Source: Dyella jiangningensis
GTDB taxonomy: Bacteria; Pseudomonadota; Gammaproteobacteria; Xanthomonadales; Rhodanobacteraceae
DNA length: 64,000 nucleotides
NCBI RefSeq assembly: GCF_003264855.1
Contig: NZ_NFZS01000006.1
Coordinates: 62,001 to 126,000, forward strand
Direction of reading: 5' to 3'
The notes under the pieces are model-generated. The model had not been told where the DNA came from and made no database searches. It saw only the letters and a program-made list of their open reading frames with translations. Of the stretch, positions 24,800 through 33,972 are shown piece by piece (positions within the stretch are counted from its first letter, which is position 1; each line of letters starts with the position of its first letter). Made by a program: the position numbers and the translations under genes.

Positions 24800-24904
24800 G
24801 TCATCCCGGCGGAGGCCGGGATCCAACGACGGGGCACCTATCGATGCGACACCGTCGGACCTCACACTGTGAGGCGCTGGATTCCGACCCTGTGCCGGAA
24901 TGAC
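24800..24904. repeat. inverted pair of GTCATCCCGGC-type repeats
   Basis: GTCATCCCGGCGGAGGCCGG followed by GATCCAACG opens the element, and CGCTGGATTCCGACCCTGTG followed by CCGGAATGAC closes it in the reverse sense, with about 40 bases between. This resembles a widespread bacterial intergenic repeat of the GTCATTCCCGCGAAGGCGGG type. A partial relative may lie near 1606-1630. Confidence 0.55.
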
Positions 24905-24927
24905 GACCATGAAAGATGCAGGTAGGG

Positions 24928-26127
24928 TCAGCGGCTGACCGCGGCGACGGCGTTCACCACCGTGTCGAGGTTGGCGCGGTTGAGCGCCGCCACGCAGATG
25001 CGGCCGGTGCCGACCGCGTAGATGGCGTATTCCTCGCGCAGCCGGTCCACCTGAGCCTTGGTGAGGCCGGAATAGGAGAACATGCCCGCCTGCTCCTGGA
25101 TGAAGGCGAACTGCGGCGCACCCGCCGCGGCCAGCTTCTCCACCATGCCGGCGCGCATCGCGTGGATGCGCTCGCGCATCTCGGCCAGCTCCTGCTCCCA
25201 CATCGCCTTCAGCTCGGTGCTGTTGAGCACGCCCGACACCAGCGCGCCGCCATGCGTGGAGGGGCTGGAGTAGTTGGAGCGGATGGTGCGCTTCACCAGC
25301 GACAGCACGCGCGCGGCTTCGTCACGATCCTTGCCCACCACCGACAGCGCACCCACGCGCTCGCCATACAGCGAGAACGACTTGGAGTACGAGTTGGCGA
25401 CGATGAATGCCTCGATGCCGGACGCGGCGAACAGGCGCACGGCGGTGGCATCGGCATCGATGCCGACGTCGAAGCCCTGGTAAGCCATGTCGATGAAGGG
25501 CAGCAGCTTGCGCTCCTTCACCAGCTCCACCACCTGTTGCCACTGCTCTGCGTTGAGATCCACGCCGGTCGGGTTGTGGCAGCACGCGTGCAGCAGCACC
25601 ACGGTGCCCGGCTCCAGCTTGCCGAGGTCGGCGAGCATGCCGGGGAAATCCAGGCCGTGCGTGGCGGCGTCGTAGTAGGCATACGTCAGCACTTCGAAGC
25701 CGGCCGAGCCGAACACCACGCGGTGGTTTTCCCAGCTCGGGTTGCTGATGGCGATCTTCGCGATGGGCAGTACCTGCTTCAGCAGGTCGGCGCCGATGCG
25801 CAGCGCACCGCTGCCGCCGATGGTCTGCGCGGTGGCCACGCGGCCGGCGGCCAGCAGCGGCGAATCTTCGCCGAACACCAGCTTCTGGGTGGCGACGTTG
25901 TAGGTGGCCAGGCCGTCGATCGGCAGGTAGCCGCGCGGTTTGGCTTCCAGCGCCAGCGCCTGCTCCACTTCGCGCACGGCGCGCAGCAGCGGGATGCGGC
26001 CCTGTTCGTCGTAATAGATGCCCACGCCCAGGTTGACCTTGCCCGGGCGGGTATCGGCCACGTAGGCCTCGGAAAGTCCCAGGATCGGATCGCCAGGGAC
26101 CATTTCAACAGCTGCAAAGTGCGACAC
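24928..26127 (-). CDS. aspartate/aromatic amino acid aminotransferase
   Basis: A 399-residue class I PLP aminotransferase of the AspC/TyrB group, converting aspartate or aromatic amino acids with 2-oxoglutarate. Hallmarks are VPGDPILGLSEAYVADTRPGKVNLGVGIYYDE, LLHACCHNPTGVDL and the PLP-lysine site NSYSKSFSLYGERVG, plus a C-terminal RICVAALNRANL with the substrate arginine. GTG 26127 is the likely start because it yields the family N terminus VSHFAAVEMVPGDPI; its ribosome site is weak. It lies 28 bases downstream of ttcA. Confidence 0.92.
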   Translation of the reverse strand: MSHFAAVEMVPGDPILGLSEAYVADTRPGKVNLGVGIYYDEQGRIPLLRAVREVEQALALEAKPRGYLPIDGLATYNVATQKLVFGEDSPLLAAGRVATAQTIGGSGALRIGADLLKQVLPIAKIAISNPSWENHRVVFGSAGFEVLTYAYYDAATHGLDFPGMLADLGKLEPGTVVLLHACCHNPTGVDLNAEQWQQVVELVKERKLLPFIDMAYQGFDVGIDADATAVRLFAASGIEAFIVANSYSKSFSLYGERVGALSVVGKDRDEAARVLSLVKRTIRSNYSSPSTHGGALVSGVLNSTELKAMWEQELAEMRERIHAMRAGMVEKLAAAGAPQFAFIQEQAGMFSYSGLTKAQVDRLREEYAIYAVGTGRICVAALNRANLDTVVNAVAAVSR

Positions 26128-26155
26128 GGCGTTACTCGACTGGTAGGTGGGGGGG

Positions 26156-27022
26156 TCACGGCTCTTCCGGCGATCCGGCGAGCCACTGATGCGCTTCGGC
26201 GCGGGCGACACCTTCGCGCGCGCCAAGCGCGGCGAAGTCGAACAGGTTGCGATCGGCAAGCTGGGACGGCGACACGTTGCCCAGCGCGCGGAAAATATTC
26301 TCGGCGCGGCCGGGCTGGGTCTTCTCCCAGTCCTCCATCATGCGCTTGACCGCCTTGCGCTGCAGGTTTTCCTGCGAGCCGCAGAGATTGCACGGGATGA
26401 TCGGGAACGCGCGCGCCTCGGCGTATTCCGCGATATCCGCTTCCTTGCAGTACGCCAGCGGGCGGATCACCACATGGCGGCCATCGTCCGAGCGCAGCTT
26501 CGGCGGCATCGCCTTGAGCTGCGCCTGGTAGAACAGGTTGAGGAAGAACGTGCCCAGGATGTCGTCCCGATGATGGCCCAGCGCAATCTTGGTGATGCCG
26601 TTGGCCGCCGCCCAGTGGTACAGCGCGCCGCGCCGCAGGCGCGAGCACAGGCTGCACATGGTCTTGCCTTCGGGAATGACCCGGGTCACCGTGCTGTAGG
26701 TGTCCTGCTCGATGATGTGGAACGGCACGCCGCGCGCGGTGAGATATTCGGGCAGCACGTGCTCGGGAAAGCCCGGCTGCTTCTGGTCCAGGTTCACCGC
26801 GATCAGCTCGAAGCGCACCGGCGCCTTGGCCTGCAGTGAAAGCAGGATGTCCAGCAGCGTGTACGAATCCTTGCCGCCCGACAGGCACACCATCACCTTG
26901 TCGCCGCCTTCGATCATGTTGAAGTCGGCCACGGCCTGGCCCACCTGATGACGCAGGCGCTTGGCCAGCTTGGCGGCCTCGTAGTGCTGCTTGCGGATGG
27001 CGTCGGGCTGGGCGGCGGACAT
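26156..27022 (-). CDS. ttcA: tRNA 2-thiocytidine(32) synthetase TtcA
   Basis: TtcA adds sulfur to cytidine 32 of certain tRNAs using ATP and an iron-sulfur cluster. The 288-residue protein shows the PP-loop [13 protein letters not shown], the first CxxC in [17 protein letters not shown], the GHHRDD motif and the second CxxC in [14 protein letters not shown]. The aminotransferase gene follows closely and may share its transcript. Confidence 0.95.
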   Translation of the reverse strand: MSAAQPDAIRKQHYEAAKLAKRLRHQVGQAVADFNMIEGGDKVMVCLSGGKDSYTLLDILLSLQAKAPVRFELIAVNLDQKQPGFPEHVLPEYLTARGVPFHIIEQDTYSTVTRVIPEGKTMCSLCSRLRRGALYHWAAANGITKIALGHHRDDILGTFFLNLFYQAQLKAMPPKLRSDDGRHVVIRPLAYCKEADIAEYAEARAFPIIPCNLCGSQENLQRKAVKRMMEDWEKTQPGRAENIFRALGNVSPSQLADRNLFDFAALGAREGVARAEAHQWLAGSPEEP

Positions 27023-27123
27023 GACGGTATCGGGCGGAACGGCCCCCCATTGTAGCGGCCTGGGCGCCTCGGGTCCGGCAGGAGTAGACTTCCAGGCTGT
27101 CTTTCCAGCACGCGCCCGCCGTC

Positions 27124-27330
27124 ATGCAGGTCCAGGACCAAGCCGAAATCGCCCACCTGCTGGCCGAACTGCGCGTCGAGCACCGCGATCTCGACGTCGC
27201 CATCGAGCACCTCGCCTCGTCGATGAGCCGCGACGAACTGCAGATCACCCGCCTGAAGAAGCGCAAGCTGCTGCTGAAAGACCATATCGCCCGGCTGGAA
27301 AGCCGGCTGATCCCCGACCTGGACGCCTGA
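27124..27330 (+). CDS. YdcH-like DUF465 protein
   Basis: A 68-residue all-helical coiled-coil protein with the DUF465 pattern: an acidic first helix and the late LKKRKLLLKDHIARL helix. The family is common in proteobacteria and has no agreed function. It diverges from ttcA with about 100 bases between. Confidence 0.82.
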   Translation: MQVQDQAEIAHLLAELRVEHRDLDVAIEHLASSMSRDELQITRLKKRKLLLKDHIARLESRLIPDLDA

Positions 27331-27647
27331 AGGCTCGCCGACACGCCAACAGGCGACCCGAAGGGCCGCCTGTTGGCAAACGAGCTTGGCAACGCGCCCC
27401 GAAGGATCGCAAGTAAAGGAAAGAGGGGTGACGCGGTTCGCCGAATCCCGGGGTGTCATGCCTTCCTGGCAGGTCTGCGACGAATTCCCTAGCACCGCGA
27501 CACGAGCGAAAGTCTAGGCGGGAGTTCCCTGTCATCCCATCAGAGAAGTCTGAGAAGCACGGCCGCTGCCCAGGCGACGGACGCGCGCCATTGTCGTCCC
27601 ACCAACGCGGCTGCTTAAATCACTGCTCCCCGAACGCCGGAGCCATC
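27331..27647. other. 317-base gap without a gene
   Basis: Apart from the hairpin at its left end I see nothing definite. An in-frame extension of the GNAT gene covers part of it, but the residues are unlike the family and no ribosome site supports it. Confidence 0.5.
27345..27377 (+). terminator. hairpin after the DUF465 gene
   Basis: GCCAACAGGCG and CGCCTGTTGGC form a perfect 11-bp stem with an 11-base loop, 14 bases after the stop. No T tract follows. Confidence 0.5.
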
Positions 27648-28244
27648 ATGCCCACGCTCACCCCGCTTCGCCTGGAAGATGACCACGTCGTGCTCGAACC
27701 GCTCGAAGCGGCCCACGCACCGGCACTGGAAGCCGCGGCAGCCGATGGCGAGCTCTGGAACCTGTGGTTCACCAGCGCGCCGGCACCGGGCGAAGCGGCG
27801 GACTACATCGCCAAGGCACTGAAGGGCCAGGCCACCGGCGCCATGCTGCCCTTTGCGGTGCGGGAAAAAACCAGCGGTGACATCGTCGGCACCACGCGCT
27901 ACTACGACTTCGTGCCGGAACTGCCGCGCGTGGCGATCGGCTACACCTGGTACGCCAAGCGCTGGCAGAAGAGCCACCTCAACACGGCCTGCAAGCGCCT
28001 GCTGTTCAAGCACGCCTTCGAGACGCTCGACTGCGTGGCGGTGGAACTGCATACCGACCACCGCAACCTGGACTCCCAACGCGCCATCGAGCGCCTCGGC
28101 GCCCAGCGCGAAGGGGTGCTGCGCAATCATAAGCGCCGCCCCGATGGCGGGCTGCGCCACACCGTGTGCTACAGCGTGATCGACAGCGAATGGCCGGACG
28201 TGGCTCGGTGGCTGGCGATGCGACTGGAACGGCTGGCGGGCTGA
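27648..28244 (+). CDS. GNAT-family N-acetyltransferase (RimJ/RimL type)
   Basis: A 198-residue acetyltransferase. It opens PLRLEDDHVVLEPLEAAHAPAL, has the central strand FAVREKTSGDIVGTTRYYD, IGYTWYAKRWQKSHLNTACKRLLFKHAFE in place of the acetyl-CoA pyrophosphate loop, and the C-terminal SQRAIERLGAQREGVLRNHKR of RimJ/RimL-type enzymes. The acceptor could be a protein N terminus or a small amine. It is followed by a REP pair. Confidence 0.88.
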   Translation: MPTLTPLRLEDDHVVLEPLEAAHAPALEAAAADGELWNLWFTSAPAPGEAADYIAKALKGQATGAMLPFAVREKTSGDIVGTTRYYDFVPELPRVAIGYTWYAKRWQKSHLNTACKRLLFKHAFETLDCVAVELHTDHRNLDSQRAIERLGAQREGVLRNHKRRPDGGLRHTVCYSVIDSEWPDVARWLAMRLERLAG

Positions 28245-28261
28245 AGACCCCTGTTCGTCTC

Positions 28262-28356
28262 TGTAGGAGCGCACCCAGTGCGCGATGGATGTTCGCGACG
28301 ACCATCAACTGTGCGACAACGGCTGCTCTGCGGTCGCGCACTGGGTGCGCTCCTAC
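28262..28356. repeat. paired REP-like elements (REPIN)
   Basis: A forward TGTAGGAGCGCACCCAGTGC copy and an inverted GCGCACTGGGTGCGCTCCTA copy lie between the convergent GNAT and pssA genes. Confidence 0.82.
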
Positions 28357-28375
28357 ACCGGTAGGGAAACGGGGC

Positions 28376-29770
28376 TTACAGCAGGCGTCCGATCAACCGA
28401 TCCAGCCGCACGCGCCGCAACCGCTTCAGCAGCTTGCGTACTTCCGGCGGATAACTGCGCGCCCCCTCCAGATCGCGGTAATGATCCAGGCGCGTCGCAT
28501 GGCGGCGCAGCGCCTGCCATTCCGCTTCATGCTGTTCGTGCAGTCGCCGTGACGGATCGCGCAGCAGCAGGCCGTTTTCCAGGTCGAGCGCCCACGCACG
28601 CGGATTGAGGTTGTTGCCGGTGAGCACGGCCCATTCCTCGTCCACGAACAGGCCCTTGAGGTGGTAGCTGTTGTTCCCGTCGCGCCATAACCACAGGTTG
28701 AGCTGGCCGCTGTCGATGGCGCCCTGGTGTCGTCGTGCGAACTGCCGCAGGTTGCTCTCATAGAGATACGGCAACAGGCCGATGCGGCTGAATGGCTGGT
28801 CGGGCGGGATGTAGAAATCGTTGGCGGTCTTGTCGCCCACCATGATGTCGAGGCGACAACCACGGCGCAGCAACTGGCCGATCGCCGCGCGCACGGGACG
28901 CGGCAGGTTGAAGTAGGGCGTCAGCAGGATCACGCGATGACGTGCCTCGCGCAGCAGCGCCAGCAAGGCATCGTTGAGCGGATTCTCGCCACGCCCGAAT
29001 CCCGCGAGCGGAATCACCGTGATGGCGCCCTCGCCCGACACCTCGCTCGCACCTTCGTAGCGCGCCTGCTGCAACGACTGGCGCAGGCGGCGGATGGGCT
29101 CCTGCATGTCGCGCGGCCGGGGTAACGGCAGGCGATCGAAGCGCGGCACGGCATCGCTGTCGCGGAACTGGCGCGCGACGAAATCCACCATGCTGTCGGC
29201 CAGCGCGCGATGGCGAAGCAGGTGATAGCGATCCAGCCGGTAGCGCTCGTGCTTCGCGAGATAGACGTCATTGAGGCTCGCGCCGCTGTAGAGCACGGCA
29301 TCGTCGATGATGAAGCCCTTCAGGTGCAGCACGCCGAACAGCTCGCGCGTCTGCACCGGCACGCCGCGCACGACGACACCCTCGCCCAGGCGCTGCGCGT
29401 AGTCGCGATACATCGCTGCATTGCCTTGGCTGGCGCCTTTGCCGATCAGCCCGCGGCGCGCGCGATGCCAGTCGACGTAGACCTCGATGCTCAATGACGG
29501 GTGGGCGGCACGTGCGGCGTACAGCGCATCGAGCACTTCACGACCGGCATCGTCGTCCTGCAGATACAGCGCTACCAGCACGATCCGCCGTTGCGCCTGG
29601 GCGATCAGCGCCAGCAGGGTTGCGCGAAAAGCCGCCGGCCCGCTCAGCGTGGTGATGGCCGCAGGCGGCACGGCGAAGTTCGGATGGCCGGACAGATCCA
29701 GGCCGCGACGGCGTCGCAGGGACAACAATCGGCGGGCAAGGCCGCGCGGCGAAGGCAGGGATCGATTCAT
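28376..29770 (-). CDS. pssA: CDP-diacylglycerol--serine O-phosphatidyltransferase PssA
   Basis: This 464-residue enzyme of the phospholipase D superfamily makes phosphatidylserine, the precursor of phosphatidylethanolamine, at the cytoplasmic membrane face. Two HKD-type motifs are visible: GVLHLKGFIIDDAVLYSGASLND and NSYHLKGLFVDEEWAVLTGNNLNPRAW. It opens with a basic stretch and ILVAL-type YLQDDDAGREVLDALY. It is the gram-negative (E. coli-like) form rather than the CDP-alcohol transferase form. Confidence 0.92.
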   Translation of the reverse strand: MNRSLPSPRGLARRLLSLRRRRGLDLSGHPNFAVPPAAITTLSGPAAFRATLLALIAQAQRRIVLVALYLQDDDAGREVLDALYAARAAHPSLSIEVYVDWHRARRGLIGKGASQGNAAMYRDYAQRLGEGVVVRGVPVQTRELFGVLHLKGFIIDDAVLYSGASLNDVYLAKHERYRLDRYHLLRHRALADSMVDFVARQFRDSDAVPRFDRLPLPRPRDMQEPIRRLRQSLQQARYEGASEVSGEGAITVIPLAGFGRGENPLNDALLALLREARHRVILLTPYFNLPRPVRAAIGQLLRRGCRLDIMVGDKTANDFYIPPDQPFSRIGLLPYLYESNLRQFARRHQGAIDSGQLNLWLWRDGNNSYHLKGLFVDEEWAVLTGNNLNPRAWALDLENGLLLRDPSRRLHEQHEAEWQALRRHATRLDHYRDLEGARSYPPEVRKLLKRLRRVRLDRLIGRLL

Positions 29771-29877
29771 GGGGCGCCATGTTAACCCGGCGCCCCGGAG
29801 CGAGCGCGCGGTGTGCGCACCCTTCTATGTTCGCCGTGACGGCACCGTCGTTTTCATGAAACGGCGCATGAAGCGCA

Positions 29878-30897
29878 TCAGTCTTCCTTGTCCAGCACGC
29901 GCCGCGGCTTCACGTCGATGCTCGCCGTCATGCCCGCCGCCAGCACCACGTCCTTGGGCACGCTGGCTTCGTCGATCGCGATGCGCACCGGCACGCGCTG
30001 CGCGAGGCGCACCCAGTTGAAGGTGGGATTCACGTCGGCGAGCAGATCCTTGCCGGTCGGGTTGTCGCGATCGGTGATGCCGCGCGCCACGCCGATGATG
30101 CGCCCCTTGAAGTGCGTGCCGCCGCTCATGAGGCGGATGTCCACCGGATCGCCTACGCGCAGGTGCGGCAGCTTGGTTTCCTCGAAATAGCCGTAGACGC
30201 AGTAGCTGTGGCGATCGATCAGCGCGAGGCGCGGCGTACCGGTGGCGGCATAGTCGCCCACGCGCACGTCGAGGTTGGTCACGTAGCCGTCGACCGGCGC
30301 ACGCACTTCGGTGCGCTCCAGGTCGAGCTTCGCCCGGTCCACCGCCACCTGTGCCTGCACCACGGCGGCCTCGGCCTGCTCGCGGGATGCATTGGCCTGG
30401 TGACCGCTGGCCTGCGCCTGTTCCCAAATGGCGCGTGCGGTCAGCGCGGCAGACTTGGCGTCAGTGCGCTCTTCTTTCGGCACGACTTCGGCCAACTGCT
30501 CGCGGCGCGTCGCCTGTTCCTGGCGCATGTCGTACTCGGCCTTGCGCGCCGCGGCGCTGGCGAGCACGGCGTCGATGTTCGCACCGGCGGCGCGTGCCGC
30601 CGCCTTGGCCGCATTGAGGTTGGCGTCCGCCTGCTGCAAGGCAATCTGGAAGCGCTGCGGGTCGATCTCGAACAGCACGTCGCCTTTCTTCACCTCGGCG
30701 TTGTCGATCACCGACACGCGCGTCACGAGGCCAGATACATCGGGCGCGATGCGCACCACTTCCGCGCGCACGCGACCATCGCGCGTCCAGGGCGAGTACA
30801 TGTAGTGGCGCCATAGGGCATGGCCCAGCAACAGCGCCACGATGACGACGACGGCGGTGATGGCGAATCGGAGCAGGGCTTGGGGCTGGATTTTCAT
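29878..30897 (-). CDS. HlyD-family membrane fusion protein of an aromatic-acid-type efflux pump
   Basis: A 339-residue periplasmic adaptor with one N-terminal membrane segment (about 10-28). It has the biotinyl-lipoyl halves VSGLVTRVSVIDNAEVKKGDVLFEID and RTEVRAPVDGYVTNLDVRVGDY, with a long coiled-coil hairpin between. It resembles AaeA/EmrA-type proteins. It is the last gene of the MarR-FUSC-DUF1656-HlyD operon and starts nine bases after DUF1656; ATG 30897 was preferred over an in-frame GTG three codons earlier. Confidence 0.87.
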   Translation of the reverse strand: MKIQPQALLRFAITAVVVIVALLLGHALWRHYMYSPWTRDGRVRAEVVRIAPDVSGLVTRVSVIDNAEVKKGDVLFEIDPQRFQIALQQADANLNAAKAAARAAGANIDAVLASAAARKAEYDMRQEQATRREQLAEVVPKEERTDAKSAALTARAIWEQAQASGHQANASREQAEAAVVQAQVAVDRAKLDLERTEVRAPVDGYVTNLDVRVGDYAATGTPRLALIDRHSYCVYGYFEETKLPHLRVGDPVDIRLMSGGTHFKGRIIGVARGITDRDNPTGKDLLADVNPTFNWVRLAQRVPVRIAIDEASVPKDVVLAAGMTASIDVKPRRVLDKED

Positions 30898-30906
30898 GAA
30901 GGTCAC

Positions 30907-31107
30907 TCAGGGATACAGCAGCAGGCCGACGGCGCCGAACAGCACGAAGAACACGGCCACGCGAAACAAGGATGGATGCCAGACATAGCGGTACAGGCCA
31001 TAGCGGCCGACGATGGTGTCGATCACCCACAGCACCAGCAGGCAGCCGAGGTAGACCAGCAGGATGCTGGGCACCAGCGCGTCGGCCAGGGCGATTTCAC
31101 GTGGCAT
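30907..31107 (-). CDS. DUF1656 small membrane protein (AaeX-like)
   Basis: A 66-residue protein with two membrane segments and the family start PREIALADALVPSILLVYLG and middle GLYRYVWHPSLFRVAVFFVL. Such proteins accompany FUSC/HlyD efflux genes (AaeX in E. coli); their role is unknown. Its first 11 bases overlap the end of the FUSC gene. Confidence 0.88.
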   Translation of the reverse strand: MPREIALADALVPSILLVYLGCLLVLWVIDTIVGRYGLYRYVWHPSLFRVAVFFVLFGAVGLLLYP

Positions 31108-33238
31108 GGGGAATCTCCGTTGCCTTCACGATGTAGGGACCGAGCGCGGATTCGTCGTCGCGCAGCGCGGTGCGCAGTTGCAGCAGGTGCGCCAGCGCCG
31201 GCTGGCAGGTGGCGCGCATCTGCGGCAGCGTCTGCATGGTCAGGGTGATGGCGTGGTCGACCGCGCGGTCCGCCTCCTGCCAGCGCTGCCGGTCGGGGGC
31301 GTCGTAGAGGCGCGCCAGGGCGTCCACCGCGCGCTGCATGGCTTCGCACAACGGCGGCGGCAAATCGGCGTGCCGGATGTCCTGGCGCAGTTCGATGATC
31401 GCGCGACCGCTGTCGTGGACGGCCAAACCCCAGGCCAGCAGGCTGCGCGACTCCGCGCTGTTGGGCTGGGTGAACTGGACGATCTGGTGGAACAGGTCGC
31501 GGTTCGTGCTTTCGAAGCGGTACAGCAGGCCTTCCATCGGCGCGGTGGCGGCGAACGAAACCTGCCGCCGCAGTTGCTGCAGCTGGCGGCGACGAAGCCA
31601 TTCGGTGCCGATCACCGTCGGGATGATCATGAACGCCACACCGCACATCATCAGGCCGAACAGCGAGGCGATGGCGTCATTGAAGAAGTGCTCCGGGCTG
31701 TACACCATCGGATTTTTCAGCGCGAGGATGTAGACGTAGCCCAGCGTGTAGCCCGCACCGATGCCGGGCAAGGTCGCATTGCGCGTGGTGAGATACGGAC
31801 CAATCAACAACAGCGGCATGGTGGTCAAGACCATCATGGTGAAGCCATCGCTGCCCGGCAGCAGCCAGAACACCACGAAGTACGCCGCGATCATGCCCAC
31901 CGCGTAACCGATCCAGGTATTGGCGGTGGCCGCCAGCGGCGTCGGCGACGTGGCCATCAGGCCGCTGAAGATGGTAGCCAGCAGCATCGCGCTGGGCCCG
32001 AAAGGCCAACCCGACCATAGCCAGAACACGCTCAGCGCGATCATGGTGAGGAAGGTGCGCACCACGCCGATCAGCGGCGCGGCGTAGTCGTTGGCGCGCC
32101 GGAAGTCCACGCGCTCCGCGCTTCCCTTCAGGCGTCCCTGCGTTTCACGCAGCGCGGCTTCCAGGGCGGCGAAATCGCGCAGCTCGCTCACGAAGCGATA
32201 AAGCAGCACGGTGCCGCTGTCGAACTCCAGCAGGAGTTCGGGATCCTGTCGCAATCCTTCGCGCAAGGTGCTCGCCAGCGACGGCAGCTCCGCCTCGCAC
32301 GCCTCCAGCCGCGTGGCCAACGAACGCGGCGCCGCGCTCTCCGCGGCCGGCGGCGACAGCGCCTTGCCGACCGGTGCATACAGCTCGATGAGCGCACTCG
32401 CAGTGCGCGGATGGTTGTTGCGCTGCAGGCGGTTGATCAGGTGATGCAACGACTGGAAGCTGGTGGCCGCCGCCATGTAGCGCAGGTTGAGCAGCTGCAT
32501 GCGACTGCTGCGTGCGCGTGCTTCCGGGTCTTCGAAGATCACCGAGGCACGCAGGTCTTCCAGCTGCACGGCGGCGCGCACGAAGTGCAGGTGCGCCTCT
32601 TCCATCTTCGCCCGCGGGATCGCGCCACCCAGGCTGCCACGAGCGAACTCAATGAAGTGCGCGTAGTGCGAGCGCGCCGCGCTTCGCAATACCTGGCGCA
32701 GTCGCTCGGGCAGCACCATGTCGCTGACCAGGCCCGCCACGATGATGCCGAGCATCACCTCGCTCACGCGCATCATGGCCGAATCGAACACGTTGTACGG
32801 GTTGGTGATGGCCGGCAGTGCCACGATGGCGGCCGTGTAACCGGCCAGCACGAAACCGTAGGACATGAAGTTGCGGTACAGCACCGCGCCACCCGCGCAA
32901 ATGCCCACCCACAGCGCGAGCGCGGTCAGGAACAGTTCGCGCTGCTGCGGGAATGCCGACATCAGCAGCAAGCCCACCAGGCTGCCGGCGCAGGTGCCAA
33001 TGGCGCGATAGAAGCTCTTGGCCAGCACCATGCCGCTATGTGGATGCATCACGATGGAGACCGTGATCATCGTGGTCGAGGGCTGCTCCAGCTGGAACAG
33101 CATCGACAGCCATGCGGCTATGTAGAACGCCAGCATGCACTTGAACACGAAGATCCACGCCTGGCGCTCGGTCGCGAGGAACTCGCCCAGCCATGGCAGC
33201 GAGCGTTTCGTGGCAACGTCGGAAGGCACGGCCGCCAT
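31097..33238 (-). CDS. FUSC-family efflux transporter (AaeB-like)
   Basis: A 713-residue inner-membrane protein of the fusaric-acid-resistance type. Two blocks of membrane segments (about 25-180 and 375-530) flank and alternate with large cytoplasmic domains, as in AaeB/YccS relatives. With the HlyD adaptor and DUF1656 partner it should export aromatic carboxylic acids or related toxic compounds. The start follows the MarR stop by two bases, so the operon is led by its regulator. I set the start at MAAVPSDVATKRSL. Confidence 0.88.
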   Translation of the reverse strand: MAAVPSDVATKRSLPWLGEFLATERQAWIFVFKCMLAFYIAAWLSMLFQLEQPSTTMITVSIVMHPHSGMVLAKSFYRAIGTCAGSLVGLLLMSAFPQQRELFLTALALWVGICAGGAVLYRNFMSYGFVLAGYTAAIVALPAITNPYNVFDSAMMRVSEVMLGIIVAGLVSDMVLPERLRQVLRSAARSHYAHFIEFARGSLGGAIPRAKMEEAHLHFVRAAVQLEDLRASVIFEDPEARARSSRMQLLNLRYMAAATSFQSLHHLINRLQRNNHPRTASALIELYAPVGKALSPPAAESAAPRSLATRLEACEAELPSLASTLREGLRQDPELLLEFDSGTVLLYRFVSELRDFAALEAALRETQGRLKGSAERVDFRRANDYAAPLIGVVRTFLTMIALSVFWLWSGWPFGPSAMLLATIFSGLMATSPTPLAATANTWIGYAVGMIAAYFVVFWLLPGSDGFTMMVLTTMPLLLIGPYLTTRNATLPGIGAGYTLGYVYILALKNPMVYSPEHFFNDAIASLFGLMMCGVAFMIIPTVIGTEWLRRRQLQQLRRQVSFAATAPMEGLLYRFESTNRDLFHQIVQFTQPNSAESRSLLAWGLAVHDSGRAIIELRQDIRHADLPPPLCEAMQRAVDALARLYDAPDRQRWQEADRAVDHAITLTMQTLPQMRATCQPALAHLLQLRTALRDDESALGPYIVKATEIPHAT

Positions 33239-33240
33239 GG

Positions 33241-33735
33241 CTACTGCCGCTCCAGTTGCGTGAGGAACTTCTTGAGCAGGCGTTCCAGTTGCGCCATGTC
33301 GCGCGGCTGCATGTCGCCCACCTGGCGCTCCAGCAATTCGCACACGTCGGGCAGGAACCCTTCGATCATCGCTACGCCATCCGGCGTCAGCGAAAGGGCC
33401 ACCTTGCGACGATCCTCGTCGCTGGCGTTGCGCGCAATCAGCCCCTTCTCGCACAGCTCGTTGGTGAGCCGCGTGATGTTCGCCAGCTTCTCCCCTGCCG
33501 CATCCGCCAGCTCGGTGGGATGCATGGTGTAGCCCTCCGTGCCGTACAGCATCATCAGGAGGTTGTATTCCGGGTGATTGATGCCGTAGGGCCGCAGCAT
33601 GGCATTGGCGTCGTCGTGCACGCGTTTATAGATGTGCTTGATCAGGCGCACGAGCACGGCCGGATCCCGCGGAAACGCAGGATGCCGCTGGCGCGTGATC
33701 GCCAGTCGCTGTTCGGTAGGAAGGAAGCTGTTCAT
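33241..33735 (-). CDS. MarR-family regulator of the efflux operon
   Basis: A 164-residue MarR-type winged-helix regulator: INHPEYNLLMMLYGTEGYTMHPTELADAAGEKLANITRLTNELCEKGLIARNASDEDRRKVALSLTP is split over the usual helices, recognition helix and wing (DEDRRKV). It likely represses the FUSC-DUF1656-HlyD genes that follow and releases DNA on binding a phenolic ligand. The start at MNSFLPTEQ is preferred; an upstream ATG lies inside the putative operator. No strong ribosome site is visible. Confidence 0.88.
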   Translation of the reverse strand: MNSFLPTEQRLAITRQRHPAFPRDPAVLVRLIKHIYKRVHDDANAMLRPYGINHPEYNLLMMLYGTEGYTMHPTELADAAGEKLANITRLTNELCEKGLIARNASDEDRRKVALSLTPDGVAMIEGFLPDVCELLERQVGDMQPRDMAQLERLLKKFLTQLERQ

Positions 33736-33754
33736 GGGCCCGCGGCCTAAATAG

Positions 33755-33782
33755 TACATATATGTAATATATACATGTGTAT
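33755..33782. promoter_or_regulatory. AT-rich palindromic operator upstream of marR
   Basis: TACATATATGTA (33755-33766) is a perfect 12-bp palindrome, and ATACATGTGTAT (33771-33782) is a near-palindrome 16 bases further. In GC-rich DNA this AT island 20 bases before the marR start is a likely promoter plus autoregulatory MarR site. Confidence 0.55.
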
Positions 33783-33831
33783 TTTAGGCTCGCGCAGCGA
33801 GGACGCGCAAGAGCGTCATCCTGCAGACGTG

Positions 33832-33856
33832 AAAAAGGCGCCACGAGGGCGCCTTT
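33832..33856 (-). terminator. rho-independent terminator (minus strand)
   Basis: AAAGGCGCC (33834-33842) and GGCGCCTTT (33848-33856) form a 9-bp stem, loop 5. Read on minus the stem ends in GGCGCCTTTTTC, giving a T5 tract. It ends the lipoprotein transcript, about 115 bases after that gene. Confidence 0.7.
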
Positions 33857-33874
33857 CAAGCGGAGATCGACTTC

Positions 33875-33957
33875 CGTAGGAGCGCACCCAGTGCGCGAAA
33901 AGCCAACGGAGCGGTGACGGCACGGCTCTGCGTTCGCGCACTGGGTGCGCTCCTACG
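33875..33957. repeat. paired REP-like elements (REPIN)
   Basis: A CGTAGGAGCGCACCCAGTGC copy, the linker GAAAAGCCAACGGAGCGGTG and an inverted TCGCGCACTGGGTGCGCTCC copy. The linker start is shared with copies at 38389 and 47197. Confidence 0.82.
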
Positions 33958-33972
33958 ACGAAGCCAGATGGG

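Noticed and set aside
33736-33759. Longer MarR protein starting at 33759
   Set aside because: That ATG sits within the palindromic operator; the chain from MNSFLPTEQ is the usual MarR length.
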